DNA of 22,670 nucleotides, taken from assembly GCA_964354865.1 (NCBI GenBank), contig CAYHBN010000016.1, positions 1 to 22,670 on the forward strand. Direction: 5' to 3'. Position 1 is the first letter of the stretch. Every line of letters begins with the position of its first letter. This document shows, piece by piece, positions 22,274-22,670 of the stretch. The notes beneath the pieces are model-generated. The model had not been told where the DNA came from and did no database searches. It was given only the letters and a program-made list of their open reading frames with translations. The stretch is from JAHFJU01 sp964354865. Its GTDB lineage: Bacteria; Patescibacteriota; Gracilibacteria; UBA1369; UM-FILTER-53-11. Made by a program: the position numbers and the translations under genes.

Positions 22274-22670
22274 ATGAATATCTTAGGCATCTCAGCACTG
22301 TATCATGACTCAGCCGCGGCACTCGTTGTCGACGGACGGCTTGTGGCAGCCAGCGAAGAAGAGCGATTTACGCGCAAAAAGTTCGACGCGGGATTCCCGA
22401 CCAATGCGGCAAAATTTTGTTTAGAGCAAGCTGGTTTAACGGTCGACGACATTGATTATGTTGTTTTTTACGAAAAGCCCTTTGAGAAATTTGAGAGGAT
22501 TTTAAACAACGCATTGGCGTTTTTTCCTAAAACGGCAAAAATATTTACCGAGGCGATTCCGGTGTGGCTTGGCGAAAAATTATGGTTTGAACATGTTTTT
22601 TTTAAATCGATGCCAAAACCGTCGAAGACTGCTCTCAAAAAAGGACACGAAATTAAATTTCTTTATAGTG
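22274..22670 (+). CDS. NodU/CmcH-family carbamoyltransferase, 3' end missing
   Basis: The N-terminal 132 residues of a carbamoyltransferase that transfers a carbamoyl group from carbamoyl phosphate to a hydroxyl of a sugar or natural product via an adenylate. The start MNILGISALYHDSAAAL with HDSAA is the family signature; VDGRLVAASEEERFTRKKFD and FPTNAAKFCLEQAGLT follow as in NodU, CmcH and TobZ. Typical length is about 550-620 aa, so the rest lies outside the window. The ATG at 22274 directly follows the GTGTAACG palindrome with no Shine-Dalgarno. It is probably in one unit with the SxtJ-like gene upstream. The likely role is decoration of an exported glycan; the acceptor is unknown. Confidence 0.93.
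   Translation, partial: MNILGISALYHDSAAALVVDGRLVAASEEERFTRKKFDAGFPTNAAKFCLEQAGLTVDDIDYVVFYEKPFEKFERILNNALAFFPKTAKIFTEAIPVWLGEKLWFEHVFFKSMPKPSKTALKKGHEIKFLYS

Noticed and set aside
1..22670. Alternative genetic code with UGA as glycine
   Set aside because: Several genes end in TGA at sensible places (for example 2128-2130 and 14608-14606), and long genes contain no in-frame TGA.

Overview
The window looks like a chromosomal stretch of a Patescibacteria/CPR bacterium, perhaps a Peregrinibacteria-type lineage. This is an inference from gene content and style: short intergenic gaps, many orphan proteins with one N-terminal membrane anchor, two small toxin-antitoxin modules, a very large protein with no recognisable domain, and gene starts without Shine-Dalgarno sequences. 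TGA is used as an ordinary stop (for example at 2128-2130), so the Gly-UGA code of Gracilibacteria/Absconditabacteria does not apply. Base composition looks moderate throughout, and I see no rRNA, tRNA, CRISPR array or insertion sequence.

Layout. 1-2130 is the 3' part of a secreted beta-propeller protein ending at a bidirectional hairpin terminator. 2207-3811 holds an orphan 218-aa gene, a RelB/YafQ-like toxin-antitoxin pair, and an XRE-type regulator lying tail-to-tail with the toxin so that the stop codons overlap. 3812-4083 is a regulatory stretch with divergent promoters, a possible 7-codon ORF and an orphan terminator. 4084-12572 is the most unusual part: five unrecognised genes arranged convergently. 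Two tandem paralogous membrane-anchored proteins on the + strand face a - strand set made of a 302-aa protein, a 263-aa anchored protein and a 1402-aa giant. The three anchored proteins share an N-terminal layout, which suggests one membrane-associated system.

12778-16364 has the translational GTPase BipA/TypA, an anchored exported protein and a membrane fatty-acid desaturase. 16398-21084 is a - strand block: FtsI/PBP2-type transpeptidase, a DUF1003 membrane protein, a protein arginine methyltransferase (PRMT)-like enzyme whose start overlaps the DUF1003 stop, and an exported orphan with its own promoter. 21096-21868 is a UPF0175/DUF3368 (PIN-like) toxin-antitoxin module with a clear operator-promoter. 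The window ends with a small SxtJ-like membrane protein, a striking palindrome built from four GTGTAACG words, and the 5' end of a NodU/CmcH carbamoyltransferase, probably the edge of a glycan or natural-product modification locus.

The global pattern that stands out is promoter placement. At least seven genes have a recognisable -10 box (several with a consensus-like -35 at exactly 17 bp, or an extended TGN -10) only 6-11 nt upstream of the start codon. This predicts leaderless or nearly leaderless mRNAs. The candidates for undescribed biology are the 4084-12572 cluster, the PRMT-like enzyme in a cell-wall gene block, and this leaderless expression mode.
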